The notes beneath the pieces were generated by a model. It was not told the DNA's origin and did not search any database. It saw nothing but the letters and a program-made list of their open reading frames with translations. A DNA stretch of 64,000 bases from Trichosporon coremiiforme. Lineage: Eukaryota; Basidiomycota; Tremellomycetes; Trichosporonales; Trichosporonaceae. The stretch spans positions 1,163,980 to 1,227,979 of the forward strand of contig BCJJ01000013.1 in the NCBI GenBank assembly GCA_039545355.1, written 5' to 3'. The position numbers were made by a program, and so were the translations under genes. Shown piece after piece: positions 1-11,342 of the stretch. The first letter of the stretch is position 1, and each line of letters begins with the position of its first letter.

Positions 1-780
1 CTGTCGCAGGTCCTCTGGGCCGTGCTCTTCCAGCAGGTCGTGCAGACTCTTACGGGCTTTATCGTGCTCGAGTCCGAGACCGACGTGCTCAGGACAGAGT
101 ACCACAAGGACCACATGGGCAGCCTGCGCTGGCTCGCGCCGCGTGTGGCCGATATCACGTTCGCCCTCCTCGGACAGAACGTCGGACGACGGGTGCTCGA
201 GGCTGCCGGACCGGCGATCACGGAATGGGTCTACTGGTGGGGCATCCCCGCTCTCCAGCTCTTCCTCGGCTGCTGCATCATCGACACCTGGCAGTACTGG
301 CTGCACCGGATCATGCACACGTACCCCTGGCTGTACCGAAACTTCCACAGCCACCACCACCGTCTCTATGTGCCCTTCGCCTTTGGCGCGCTGTACAACC
401 ATCCCGTCGAGGGCCTTCTGCTCGATACATTGGGCGCCGGCATCGCCCAGTTCGCGACCTTCATGACGGTGCGCCAGGCGACGCTGCTCTTCACAATCTC
501 GAGCTGGAAGACCGTAGACGACCACTGCGGGTACAGGCTTTGGTGGGACCCGTGCCAGATGTTCTTCGCGAACAATGCAGACTACCACGACATCCACCAC
601 CAGACGTACGGCATCAAGGCCAACTTTGCCCAGCCCTTCTTCACCAACTGGGACTACTTCCTCGGCACACAGATGACGCGCGCGCAGGCCGAGGCGCGCC
701 ACGTCCCCAAGGGCACTATTGCCAATGGCGCGCCGAGCACGCGCGTCGCGACGAACGGAGAGTCGAAGAAGGACCTGTAA
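1..780 (+). CDS. SUR2: Sphinganine C4-hydroxylase (Sur2-type), 3' part only
   Basis: The reading frame is open from base 1, so the start lies upstream of the window; 259 residues and the stop are visible. The protein belongs to the fatty acid hydroxylase superfamily of di-iron ER membrane enzymes. Three histidine clusters can be read: HRIMH (304-318), HSHHH (346-360) and HDIHH (586-600). The context around them (LYRNFHSHHHRLYVPF, then GALYNHPVEG) is characteristic of Sur2, which makes phytosphingosine from dihydrosphingosine, rather than of sterol C5-desaturases. Hydrophobic segments lie between the clusters, as expected for an ER protein. The last 30 residues are polar. It converges on SPT7, with a 281-base shared 3' region. 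Family assignment is firm; substrate specificity is inferred. Confidence 0.9.
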   Translation: MSQVLWAVLFQQVVQTLTGFIVLESETDVLRTEYHKDHMGSLRWLAPRVADITFALLGQNVGRRVLEAAGPAITEWVYWWGIPALQLFLGCCIIDTWQYWLHRIMHTYPWLYRNFHSHHHRLYVPFAFGALYNHPVEGLLLDTLGAGIAQFATFMTVRQATLLFTISSWKTVDDHCGYRLWWDPCQMFFANNADYHDIHHQTYGIKANFAQPFFTNWDYFLGTQMTRAQAEARHVPKGTIANGAPSTRVATNGESKKDL

Positions 781-1061
781 GGCGATGGCGAGCCTTCGCC
801 GTCCGACGCGGGTCCGCTTCCTGGCCGCCGCTTGTACGCACTGTACAACCCTATAATCCAGATACCCACCTACGACCCACCTAATGTGTTCAATGTACAA
901 CCTCGCACTCCTGCCCCCCGCAAATCATAGACTGAAAAGCCAGTAAACCCATCCATAGCTCCATTTCTTCTTCCAGTGCACTCGGCCTCCGGGATTGGGA
1001 TAAATAGAGCAATATGCATGCCATAGTGTAACAACCTGGACAACGTGTGTTCCCCCCCGCT

Positions 1062-3870
1062 TCATTCCTCCTCACCCTCCGCGTCCTCCTCCCCCGCCTC
1101 TTCCTTCCGTTTGGCCTCCTCCTCGAGCCGTTGTTTCTCGAGGAGGGCTTTCTTCTCTGCCGCCCTGCGCTCGCGCTCCTCCTTGGAGGGCCGGATCCAG
1201 TTGCCTTTCCCGACACCGGGCTGCGCAATCTTCTTGGCCGGCTTCTTCTTCTCGCCGTCCTTCTTCTTGCCGGCTGGAGCATTGGCGGGAGCCTTCTGCA
1301 CGATCTGGCCGAGGGGGCCGATCGTCGCCTGCGCGGCATCGAAGACGTCGTCCGCCTCCAGTGCGCCGCCCTTCTCGAGCCGCTCGGCGTAGAACGCGTG
1401 CATGAACCCGGGGGCCGCGGACTTGTACGACGCGGCAGAGAGCGGGATGAATGGCGGCGGGGGCGCGTAGTCGGGCGCATCCTCCTTCTTGCCGTTCTCG
1501 GCACCCCGGTTCCGTCCGTGTCGGCCGAAGAACAGAGCCTTCGGGACCGATAGTGACGCGAGACCGTATTCCTTGTCGATACCCAGTTCGCGGAGACCGA
1601 GGAAGTCCTCGCCCAGGTCTTCGGCAAAGTCGCCATGTTGCAGCATCTGGCCGTCCTGCGCGAAGAGCATGTCGTCCTCGATGACGGGGCCCGTCGTGAG
1701 CTCCTTGTACGACTGCCGGACCTTGCGCGCCATCTCGGAGACCTTTGCGCTGTCACGCTCAATGTCGTCCTTGATATGCGCCTCGAGGTCTTGCAGCTCG
1801 ATCTGCCCGTTCTCGTGCAGCGCGTGCAGCACGATCTCTTCCGGCGGGAGCTGGTGCCCAAACCCGTCGACGAGGAGGCGGAACGTCCGGCCCATATTCC
1901 GGATGAAGTCGCCTGTCACTCTTGTCAACAGATCGAGAGGGATGTCATTCGCGCCTGAGTTGTCAGCAACGGGACGATCTGTGTGATCTGCGCAGTGACT
2001 TACCCTCGAATCCGGCGTGCGCCAGCATGCTTGCCACAGATCGCTTGAGGACGAACGCGGCCTCGGCCTCGCCCACCTCGCCGCCGTGCCGGAAGCGCTC
2101 GTGCGCCTCTGTCCGCGCCTCGCGTCGCTTTCGCTTACCGTCGACTCGCTCCTCGGCTTCTCGCGCCCGCAGCGATTCTAGTGGCTCTATAGGTGGCGGA
2201 GGGAGACCCATGCCATCACCCTCGTAGTACCGCTGCAGCTCCTGAATTGTGTTGACCGTCTTGCGCGCGTCGCCCAGCTTGTCGATGGCACGATGTACTA
2301 CTCGTTCTAGTGATACTGGCTTGGACGGCACCAGTGGTGGCACGGCGTCGGCGTCTCCGTTCGGCTGCGGTGAGGCAATCGCTCGTCGTCGTGAGATGCG
2401 GCGGCGCTTCTGTGACGGACCATCGACCATCTCCGGCACGGCAGGAAGACCAGCAACGTACGCCTCGTCCTTGCTGGTTGCTCCCCACCAGTATCCCTCT
2501 AGCTTGGCGTCCTCGTCTTCTCCCGCTGGAGTCGGGTACCACGCTGGAGGGGCGTTGCCGTAGAGAATGTCGCGGGCCTTACCCTTGTCGGAAAAGGAAG
2601 GTCCCGGCTGGCTCAGTGAAACGGGCCGAAAGTGGGTCATCGTGTACGGCGACCTCACCAGGGCAGGCGTGAGCTCCAGGTTGACCTGGAGATTGGGACG
2701 AAAAGGAGGCGGCTGAGGTCAGTTTCAGCGCCCATCTGTTCACAACTCACAGTCACTTCTCCGTTCGCCTTGCCGTTCCCATTCACGCGACGGTCCCCCG
2801 ATGCCGATCCGACGCTAGTTGCCCGTCCGCTAGCACCGACATCAGGGGTAAGCCCATTTGGGTGACCGCCTGGCAATGTTTTCTCCCCTCGCGCTCCCCC
2901 CATGTCATCATCCTCGCCAACCGCATCGTCGCTCTCGCCGGCGGCATCCTCGTCTTCTCCGGCGCCCTGGCTGGCGCTCGGCTGCTGAGACGCTGCTCGC
3001 TGAACGGCGAGCGATGCGCCAGCCGCACCGAGAATCGCCGCGAGCGGGTTGTTGGCCGCCTCATCTCGGTCTTGCAGGAAGTCGAGCAAGTGGTTCGTCT
3101 TCTGCTGCAGATACTTGGCGACACCTCGGAGGGGATGGTTCTGGGGTTAGCAGGATGCAGCGGGCGGAGGACATACAGCCGTGGTGTTGTACGTCAGACA
3201 GTTCTTCCAGATCTGATCGAGATCGTTGGCGAACTCGGCCTTGTCTTTGTACTTGTGGCTCTTGACATTTCGGAGCACTGTTGACAAGTCCATAGGCCGC
3301 GTAATATCTGCACGTCAGCTTGTGTTCGGTCCCTATCTTGCGTACATTGGAAGTAGTCCGGGGCATCTCGCTTGGATACTGGCTTCAGGAAAGCTCCAGC
3401 TTCAGGCTGATGGTCAGAACAAAGAAGTGGAGGTGGGACCCACCGAGCTCCGGAGCTCGTTCACGATCTTCTCCAAGCTATCGTAGAATGCATCGGATGA
3501 TTTGGTTTGAGGCTGCAGATGCAAACGCAAGTGGCAGAGTCGATGCAAGCAAGATAATCGAGATTGAGTTTGGCGATGGAGTAGGAGGCGCGCGTTAGTG
3601 ATCGTGTGTCTTGAACTTGTCGGGCGACCGCAGGATAAATCCATCGCGTGAAATCACTCACCTTGGAAGCCTGAACGTCGACGAGGAGCTGCTGGAAGTC
3701 CGGATCAGAGATGCGCGGAGCATCTGATATGCCTTCGAGGTACCCCAGAAGGTACTGCAGGAGTGGATGCATCAGCACGGCATTCTCGCAGCTCAAAGAT
3801 GTTACAACCCGGGTGGAACCTTGGGCTGAACCGAGGCGGGGGCTGGGTGTGTAGATCAACGTACCTTCAT
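1062..3870 (-). CDS. SPT7: SAGA complex subunit Spt7 (bromodomain plus histone fold)
   Basis: My model has eight exons: 3865-3870, 3662-3754, 3444-3512, 3346-3406, 3177-3307, 2751-3140, 2004-2685 and 1062-1954, encoding 774 aa. All junctions are GT-AG and keep frame; introns are 36-110 nt. A bromodomain covers about residues 40-145 and has the acetyl-lysine-binding Asn in the CLTYNTT motif (about N117). A histone fold starts near residue 455 (MLAHAGFEGAN, then the NMGRTFRLLVDGF helix), which in yeast Spt7 pairs with Taf10. The C-terminus is a Lys/Glu-rich coiled segment. Spt7 scaffolds the SAGA histone acetyltransferase and deubiquitinase coactivator in the nucleus. The first exon is only ATG AAG; splicing gives MKYLLGYLEG at the N-terminus. 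A start at an ATG inside intron 1 (near 3770) is possible but less likely. It is divergent from TFC1. Confidence 0.85.
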
Positions 3871-4742
3871 GGCAGGCGATGGCCGCCGCTGGGCGGGGCA
3901 GTTTGCGGCTCACAGAGGTCGTAGCGTGATGCAAGTAGTGTGCGCCAGCAGCTGACGGTTGCGCGGATAGGATGGCGCTGGCCAGGCGGGTGGATGGATG
4001 GATGCCGGCGAGTACGAGGGAGATAAAGGTTGTGGGTCGCAAACGAAAAAGAGGGGTGTACCAAGTTGGTTGCACAAGCAGTTCCCGTGATTGTTGTCGT
4101 GACATGGTCCATATCATCCATTACAATCCCCAATTAACCCCACCGCCGGAGATTAATCCACTTTTGTATTCCCGGTTAACATCTCCGTTTCCTTGGTTCA
4201 CCTTCCCTACGAAACAACAACAAATGCGATTTAAGACTTCAACTCCTGCGTATCGCGTCTCCTGCCTGGAAGCAACGGCTGTCAGCCTGCACGCTTGCGC
4301 ACCCATTCGCTGAAGGTGTCGTGATCGTTATCGTGCATCTGCGCATCGTTCAGTGCGCAAGGGAGACCACGTGAAGGGCTCCCACTGACCGCGGGGGCTC
4401 GGGTTTGGTAGCCGTCGCCAAAAACGGGTAGGTGGAGGCCGATCCTGAAGTTTGAGACGAGGTGTCTCCTTCCTCAAAACCTCTTGCGGCCCGTTCTTTC
4501 TCGTTGACGGAGACGCTGTAGGTCAGAGAGAATCCAAACCGCCCACCTATTCACTGAAGTTCTGTATGTACATGGCTATGGACTCGCTCTCGAGGAAGGA
4601 AGGACCGAAGTCGACGTAGGCAAGGTGAAAGAACGCCAAAGCCTTACCCACACGTGGGAGCTCGTGCCTGCCTCTGTAGCTCCCAACCTCCACTCACCAG
4701 AGGTCAATTCTCGGTCACAACTTGTCAACAACCCCATCGGCC
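3871..4742. other. Divergent promoter region between SPT7 and TFC1
   Basis: This 872-base interval separates two divergently transcribed genes for transcription machinery (a SAGA and a TFIIIC subunit). I see no convincing coding sequence or RNA gene. No clear TATA box stands out. Confidence 0.5.
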
Positions 4743-6338
4743 ATGTCGTCACCTGCGTCAGATGGCTCGTACCGTCCTGATCCGGAGGAGCCGGAAGCTG
4801 GGCCATCGGATGTCGCTCGATGGCGTCCGCTGCCCCGTGCAACCTACCGATCCATCGAGTGTCCAGGACCTGTGTCGAACCCGCAGGCGATCCTGAAGGT
4901 CATCAAGCAGGAGGATGTCGACGAGTGCTTCAACGCGCCAATCCATCAGCCGCAGCAGCTCGAGATGAAGTACAGGCCGGAAGAACGTTCCTCGGTCCCG
5001 GTGCGAGGTACCCGCGTGCAAAGTCAGAAGGTCCTCGTCAAGATTACAAAGCGGCGGAGGAAAGGCCAGGATAAGGGCGTGTTTACGAGCGAGATCATCG
5101 GAAGCGTGCCACAGACTGTGAGGTTTAGATGTGAGTGGCTCTTTTGGGGGGTGAGAACATACAGCTGATGGCAGCAATGGCCGACTATCAGTACACGCCA
5201 CCAGACTCCGGCCACATCCAGCAGCTGACCCAGTCTCTGCTTGACCTGGACTACGATGCGATCCTCGACTACCAGTTCCCCGACATCGACGAGGAGTACT
5301 TCGCCCCTTCAGAAGGAGGAGACGTCCAATTCATCTCGAAGACCGAACTGCAGCCAACACCGGTGTCTAGCATGCGCCAGTTGCCACACGTCTTCAAGTG
5401 AGGTCTGATCCTTCGTCTCTTAACTGACCTCCAGCTACAAGATGCCGACCGCGACGGTGGAGGAGAAGATGTGGGACGACGACCTGGGCGACTACAAGGT
5501 GCGCTTCGTGAACAAGACGCGAGCGAGCGGCTTCTCGGTGCCCGTCATCGGTCACGCGCACCCCGTCCCGACCGAGCCCGAGGAGGCAGTGAAGGCTCGC
5601 CACCCGCACATCAACCAGCGCATCCTGAAACGGCTCCAGCAGCTCATGGATGAGCGGCCGGTGTGGCTGCGATATGCCCTACTGGCCCAATTTAATGACT
5701 CGGACCGGTATGAGATCGAGTCGAACAAGGCGTACATCCCCTCCGTCGCGTTCACGTACGGCGCGGGTCCGTTCTGGAAGACGATGGTGCGGTATGGGTA
5801 CGACCCGTGCCGCGAACGCGACGCGCACCAGTACCAGCGTGTGTTTGTGTATCTCGACGTGAAGAGAGGAAAGAACTCGGTCCTGAACGACCTGGACGAC
5901 GACGATGACGAGCGCCGCACTGGCGGCCAGTTCTGGTGGGAGCGTGAGGCTGAGAAGCGCGTCCAGCAAGGACTCCGCGAGCCGCTCGACATCACCAAGA
6001 GCTTCATTTTCGACGGTCAGATCCTGCACCAGAACAAGCCAGATTATCTTATGTGCGACATCCACGACCCCTTCATCAAGCGCTTCATCTACGACCCGAC
6101 GTCACTCGCGGACGACTGCAACCCCGTCACCGGATGGTACCGCCCCATTTCTTTCGAGGTCATCAAGGCGCTGCTCCGCATCAGGTATCAGTACCTCCGC
6201 GACAAGCACCGCAAGATCGACGACCGCGGTCTCTGCGCTGAGATCGAGGAGGCGTACGAAAAGGGAATGAACGGGGAAGAGGATGAGGATGCGGCCATGG
6301 CGACGATCCATAAGCTTGCGATGAAACGCAAAGTGTAG
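4743..6338 (+). CDS. TFC1: TFIIIC subunit tau95-type (Tfc1/Sfc1/GTF3C5 family)
   Basis: Three exons, 4743-5130, 5175-5397 and 5435-6338, give 504 aa. Both introns start GTGAG and are under 45 nt. The N-terminal half carries the dimerisation-domain signature (YRSIECPGPV near residue 38) and an acidic linker. The C-terminal domain contains RPVWLRYALLAQFN, followed by AYIPSVAFTYGAGPFWKTMVR and RYGYDPC, typical of the DNA-binding domain of this subunit. TFIIIC recognises A and B boxes of tRNA genes and recruits TFIIIB for RNA polymerase III. The start codon is the ATG in CCATGTCGTC; the frame is open a little further upstream, but only with non-ATG codons. A short acidic stretch near residue 350 may be a flexible loop. 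Confidence 0.82.
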
Positions 6339-6430
6339 ACAATATGTACGATAGTGTGAGATACAACAGGGGGAGGGTGCACTAGCGTGCTGCTATAAAG
6401 GCTCTTCTCGCACAGAAGGAGTGGAAGGGG

Positions 6431-7218
6431 TCACAGGCGGCTGGTGGGCTTCTTCTTGAGGCAGCACTTGCTCTCGATTTCAAGGTGCTTGATGGCGTTG
6501 CCGAGGGCTTTGAACTCAGCTTTGCATGAGAGGCATTCGTAGTGGTGCGAGGCGTCTGGGAGGTCAGCGGTCGTCGTGTCCGAAGGGGCCAACCTACGTG
6601 CATGCGACCAGAAATGCTCTTTCATCCCCATCTTATCGGGGAACACAGTCTGACAGAGGTGGCAGACGTAACGCTCGTCCTTGAATGGATGCGCTTCTCG
6701 ATATGGCGCTGGGGAACAATGTACTGGTTCTTGATCCCCTTGAGGATTCCGCGGCGGTCCCTCTCCTGGACGCGGGCGTAGAGCTCCTCGCGGAGCTCTT
6801 CCTCTTGAATCTCCATCGTCAGGATTGGAAGAAGATGGCGCGTGAGCGCCGTCAGCGTCTCGAACGTCGAGTCGCACCGGTCGCACGAGTACCCAATGCA
6901 CTGGTGCTGTGTGGTTAGCTTTTAGCTCGCCGAGCGGAGAAAGCTTACGTCGTCCTGCGCGGTCGTCCCGCAGAAGAGCTGCTCGCAGTACTCGCAGAAG
7001 AAATAGACGTCTTGCCACGGCAAGCCGTTAACCTTGGTGCGCTTCAAGCGGCCGCATCCCAGCATGTGGTCCCAGAGTTCGCGGTCGTTCATTGACACCG
7101 CGCCGCACGCTCCAGGGCACTCGTGCGCCGGCGCACGGTGGCCGGTCAGGTCGAAGTGTGCGTCGCGCGCATTGCGTGTGCGAAAGGTGGCCATGCACCC
7201 ACCACAGAGCAGACGCAT
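6431..7218 (-). CDS. C2H2 zinc-finger protein, with a probable frameshift
   Basis: Exons are 6949-7218, 6598-6906 and 6431-6555, joined by two 42-nt introns. The start MRLLCGGCMATF opens directly into a Cys-x2-Cys finger. Further Cys/His pairs follow: HECPGACG, FFCEYCEQLFC, YSCDRCDSTF, YVCHLCQTVF with two His, and YECLSCKAEF. The product is about 235 aa and probably binds nucleic acid or acts as a scaffold; I do not recognise the subfamily. Exon 2 is in one frame up to QRHIEKR (near 6690) but the next finger (HPFKDERYVCHLC) is in another. The three exons sum to 704 bases, one short of a multiple of three. This is either a one-base deletion (mutation or assembly error) or a poorly marked 38-nt intron (GTTCCC...AAG). 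It runs tail to tail with TFC1. Confidence 0.6.
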
Positions 7219-8023
7219 TGTAGGTTGATGACAAGTGTAAGGGTGGTGAGAAAGACAATGGTGAGAAGCTGGCTGTGCTGCTGGTGGCTGTCTGAGGTTG
7301 AGGACGGGCGCACCGGGGCACAGCGAGGCAAGGGGCGCAGGCCGATCCACGCTACTGTGCGCAGTGGGTGGCGGGGAAGACACACAGTGTCGCATCCGAG
7401 GATTTTCCGGGGCTCAGCACACCCCCCGATGTCTACTCACACATTGTTAAAGGGCTGTCGCACCCTTGGTTCAACGTGGGATGATTCCAATTCCTTACGG
7501 ATAAGTACGGCGAGAACGTCGGAGATGCGGAGACGATTGCGACGAACGAGCAAGAAGTCGGGCAATTCCGATGGCTTGAACGCCGAGCCCTGGAGCTCAA
7601 TCAGATTACCTGCGACTTTGGGCCCTCTTCCGCCCTTTACGTGCATCGAGAGCCTTGCTGTCCAGTCGCATTTATGCAGAAGTCGGTAGTCTTTCGTTTG
7701 TAATGGCGGTAGATAATCACTGTTTCGGCTGCTTCAATGAACGCTGGCCGAGATCGAGCTCGAGAGGCGCGAGATGGTTACAGGGACTGCTTCTAATCCG
7801 ATTTAGGGACTTCGCCTGAACACATTCGATTGATCACCACCTGGCGCAATAATTTGCCTCCGCACCTCTATTGATCCAACGCGTCATACAATATTTGTTT
7901 GGTCCTGGACGCGTATCTCAACATCGCTCACTCTCTCATCTTCACTACCTCTGACGACCCCGATGGCCGCTGTAGCCTTAACGACTCTGACGAACCTTTA
8001 GAACCATCTCGCTTCGAGCCAGC
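7219..8023. other. Divergent intergenic region upstream of the zinc-finger and bZIP genes
   Basis: About 800 bases without a supported gene. Short open frames exist on both strands but have no conserved-looking content. It should hold the promoters of both flanking genes. Confidence 0.45.
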
Positions 8024-9524
8024 ATGGAGGCGACAAGCTCGGCCGCGCCGCCCTTGCCGGCTGAGCTGTCGACAGACTCTGCGGCGCTGGAGCAGCTGCG
8101 CGCGCTCCTGATCGGCGGAGGTGTAGACCTGGCGCTACGGACAGAGCAGGGTGAAGGTTTTGAGACCCGCTCTGGGCGAATCAGTCGCCGGCCGCACCAT
8201 CCCATCACCCGACCTTCAGAGGAGCCCAAACCGCCGTCATCGAACGGGGAGCCACAACTGAAGAAGCCCCGAGGACCAGGACGGCCGCCAAAGTTCACGG
8301 CAGAGGAGCGTGCGGTTCGCCGCAGGGAGAGGAACAAGGAAGCTGGTGAGTCTTATGACTTGGAGTGATGTGGCGAGGCTGTCGCGACCATGTGAAGCTG
8401 ACGACGCAGCCGTCATCAGTCGACAGAAGACGAAGGCGAAGCTCGAAGCTGCGGCCGGGACGGCCAAGGAGCTCGAAGAACGGACACGCGAGTGCGAGGT
8501 ACTGCGGGAACGTTGCGCCCAGCTCGAAGCGAGGGTGAACCAGCTCCAGGCCCAGATCGTGGGCTTAGGTCACTCGCCTGCCCCACCTTCGTACGTTGAG
8601 AAGGCCTACGTGCCTCCGCCGGACACACCTCCGAAGAGGGCCGCAGGGCCCGGTCGACCGCCCAAAGTGGCCAGGATACGAGAACCGACTCCACCGACTC
8701 CACCGACTCCACCGCGAGCCACGCCCGCTGAGTCTCCGATGCCTCCGCCGCCCGCTCCGTCCCAGCCGCCCTCGACGGTCCATACTCCAATGGCGCCCCC
8801 ACCATTACCGCCCATGTCCGAGGCGGAGGCTGCGGCCGCAGCAGCGGCGGTGCTCAGTTCCGGTTTTAATGCAGCAGCGTTCGCAACGCCGCCAGCGGTG
8901 TCGTCGAGTTTCAGCACTCCCACTGTGCTGACACCACTGACTGATGCCGCCATGGCGACACACACGCAGGAGACAACGTCGCCTGTTGACCTCACGGGCG
9001 CGTACACCGGCTTCGAAGGCGGGGACGACTACGACACTATGTCCCTCTCGGCCCTGTTCAACTTTGACGATCTGCCCGAGGACGCGGCAGATGAGGACTT
9101 CGTGCCTCCCACTTCGCCGAAGCCCGGAGAGTCCTCCTCGGACGACGAGGATGAGGACGAGGACGAGGAAGACGAGGACGAGGGCGACGAGGACGAGGAA
9201 GACGACAGCGGGAAGGTGAAGGAGGAGGAGAAGCAGCACCGTGGCCAGAAGCGGCCTAGAGAGGACGATGCCGGCGACGAGGCAGAGGACATGTTCCTCC
9301 CCATTCGCGATGTGCCTATTCCCATCGAAGAGGTGTACAGCGAGGCCATGGCTGCTCTCGGCGTTAACAGCAAGGAGGAGCTCACCAAGGTCGTTGCCAG
9401 CATCGTGCAGGGCGCGTCGCAGGGACACGTCAGTCCTGAAGCTGTCGAGGTCCTTCGCCGTCTCGTCACTATCGCCGAAGCGCAAGGGATGTACGCCAAG
9501 GACGGCGAGTCCTCATCGCGATGA
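8024..9524 (+). CDS. bZIP transcription factor with two AT-hook-like motifs
   Basis: Two exons, 8024-8345 and 8410-9524, give 478 aa. The intron splits the basic region; joining gives RRRERNKEAAVISRQKTKAK. This matches the bZIP consensus of Asn, two residues, Ala-Ala, two residues, Ser-Arg (N104 and R112). A heptad-rich zipper follows (LEER...LRERC...LEARVNQLQ) to about residue 155. Two GPGRPPK cores, near residues 85 and 187, resemble AT-hooks that bind the minor groove of AT-rich DNA. The middle is Pro/Ala-rich and low complexity. An acidic Asp/Glu run (about 360-385) and the MSLSALFNFDDLPE segment look like activation regions. The C-terminus (EVYSEAMAALGV onward) is predicted helical. It is a nuclear regulator. 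I cannot assign it to a named pathway, and a Hac1-type role is not supported by the basic region. Confidence 0.8.
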
Positions 9525-9684
9525 CTCCACTGCACCCCTGTGAATTGCAATGCACCCAGCCACACCCACCCACACTCATAGCTCAATGCTTGCCCCAACA
9601 CTACAGCATCTTGCACACTTTCGTAATTCATTCGTAACACCAACCATATGTATAGGATCTATCTTCTGAGAAACAATCAGCACC

Positions 9685-11342
9685 TCAAGCGAGGGCACCC
9701 ATCGGGTCCCAGGGCTCGAGGGCCGTAGGCTCCTGGTCGAGGACCTTGACCCACTTCTTGTCGACGATGCTGCGGGGCACGACGACCTGGTACACAAACT
9801 CGCGGAACCACTCTGCCGTCATCATGAACCAGCCGTCCTCTCCGCGGTCCTTGCTCCACGAGTTCTCGACCTTGTACTTGACGGGGCGGCCATCCTCGCC
9901 AACGTGGACGGCGGTGATGACCATGGCATGGGTCGCGGACGACTCGCCAGTGATCAGACGCTGCGCCTTGTCCATCTTGAGCTCGTACCCGAAAGCGGCG
10001 CCGAGGTCGTACAAACGAGTGTCCATGATGCCGTTCTTGGACTCGGAGAACTTGCCGACGTCACAGCCGAAGAACAGAGGCGTGTTCGCTTTGATGCCCG
10101 CGATGACGGCGTCCTCGACGACCTCGATGGGAGCGTTGACGTAGCGCACATCCGGGCCCTTCCAGACGTTGCCGAGACGCTTGACAGTGTACAGCTTGCC
10201 GTACTCGTTGCGCGGGTCGTTGATGAGCGAGAACGAGTCCTTCGGGTCCATGCCCTTGCGCTTGCCGAACTGGTCGTAGAACTCGAGCGGCGTGCCGCTC
10301 CACGAGTGGAACTTGTTCTCCTTGTCGTAGTAGTTCCACGTGAGCTTGTCGTTGTTCTTGGGCGGGGTGCCGAGCGTGATGCATAGCGTTTGGTAGATCT
10401 CGCGCATCTGCGACGCCTTAACCTTGGCGAGCTGCTCCTTGCTGGCGGTCTTCGACAGCTTACGCAGGTCAAGCGCAAACTCGCGGAGCTTGGCGGTCAG
10501 GACCCAGTTCATGCGGCTGGAAGCAGTCGCGGAGAACGCATCGGGGTAGAGAGCGTGAGGGATGATGCCGTACTTCTCGACGACGTTGTACGCCATGTCC
10601 CACTGGCCACCGTCGTTGACGGGAGCCTGGTTCAGGAAGCTGATCAGACGACCTTCGATCGGCTCATCGACGAGCTCGAGCATCGTCTCGAGGTAGAAGT
10701 TGGCCTTCTCCAGCTTGTCGTAGAAGTAGAGGTAGCTCTGCGACAGCTGGAAGTCGCCGAGCTTGAGCACCTCGATGACATTGTAGCGGAGCACGTTGGC
10801 TACCGTTAGCTGACTGGGCACGCGAGCGAGCCGCGCCCACTTTCACCACCCGTAACGCAGCGTCAGGGGAAGACACCCGTTCCGGGTGGCAAATGTGCCA
10901 TCATCGTGCACTCACTGGTAGCGAACAGCCAGCAGCGGCCAGACGACGCCTGGTTCACGCGGGGACCGGGGTACTGGCCCTTGTCACCGGTGCCCTTGAG
11001 GTTGGTGTTGAAGACCTTGGCATCGTCGATGACGGCGTCGCGGCGCGTCAGGGTGGCGATGGGGTCATTGCTGGTGAGGATGAGTCGCGCGAGCTGGAAG
11101 CGGGCATCCTGCATTGTCAGCTACCTCGTCTACGCTACTCAGCTTACCTGCTCGAGGTCCTTGTCCCACTGGTTGCACACGTCAGCCGTGAGCTCGGGAA
11201 CGGCCTCGGCGCTGGTATCGAGGGAGGCGGATCGCGCGCGCTGAAGGGCAGCCTTCTGGTCGGCGAGATACTGCTTCTTCTCGTCAATGGTCTCTACAGT
11301 GTTGGTCATGGCGGACTTGTTGGTGGAGTAAGCGGAACCCAT
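9685..11342 (-). CDS. BLH1: Bleomycin hydrolase (C1B cysteine protease)
   Basis: Exons 11148-11342, 10916-11108 and 9685-10799 give 500 aa. The catalytic Cys lies in SSGRCWLFAT (about C124), the His in SSATHAMVIT (about H420) and the Asn in VENSWSKD (about N442), the papain-like triad of family C1B. Length and the Tyr/Phe-rich FYDKLEKANFYL segment fit Lap3/Blh1, a hexameric, mainly cytosolic aminopeptidase that also hydrolyses homocysteine thiolactone and bleomycin. The protein ends in WDPMGALA followed by TGA, the tail that occupies the active site in this family. The N-terminus MGSAYSTN fits the N-myristoylation consensus (Gly2, Ser6). A second ATG at codon 12 could give a shorter, unmodified form. 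Introns are short and keep frame. Confidence 0.9.

Noticed and set aside
8805..9485. 226-codon minus-strand open frame within the bZIP gene
   Set aside because: It is antisense to the acidic Asp/Glu run of the bZIP protein, which produces Leu/Val-rich artefacts.
8024..9524. bZIP gene as the unfolded-protein-response factor Hac1/Hxl1
   Set aside because: The basic region does not match the Hac1/Xbp1 pattern, and no Ire1-type hairpin intron was seen; the one intron is conventional.
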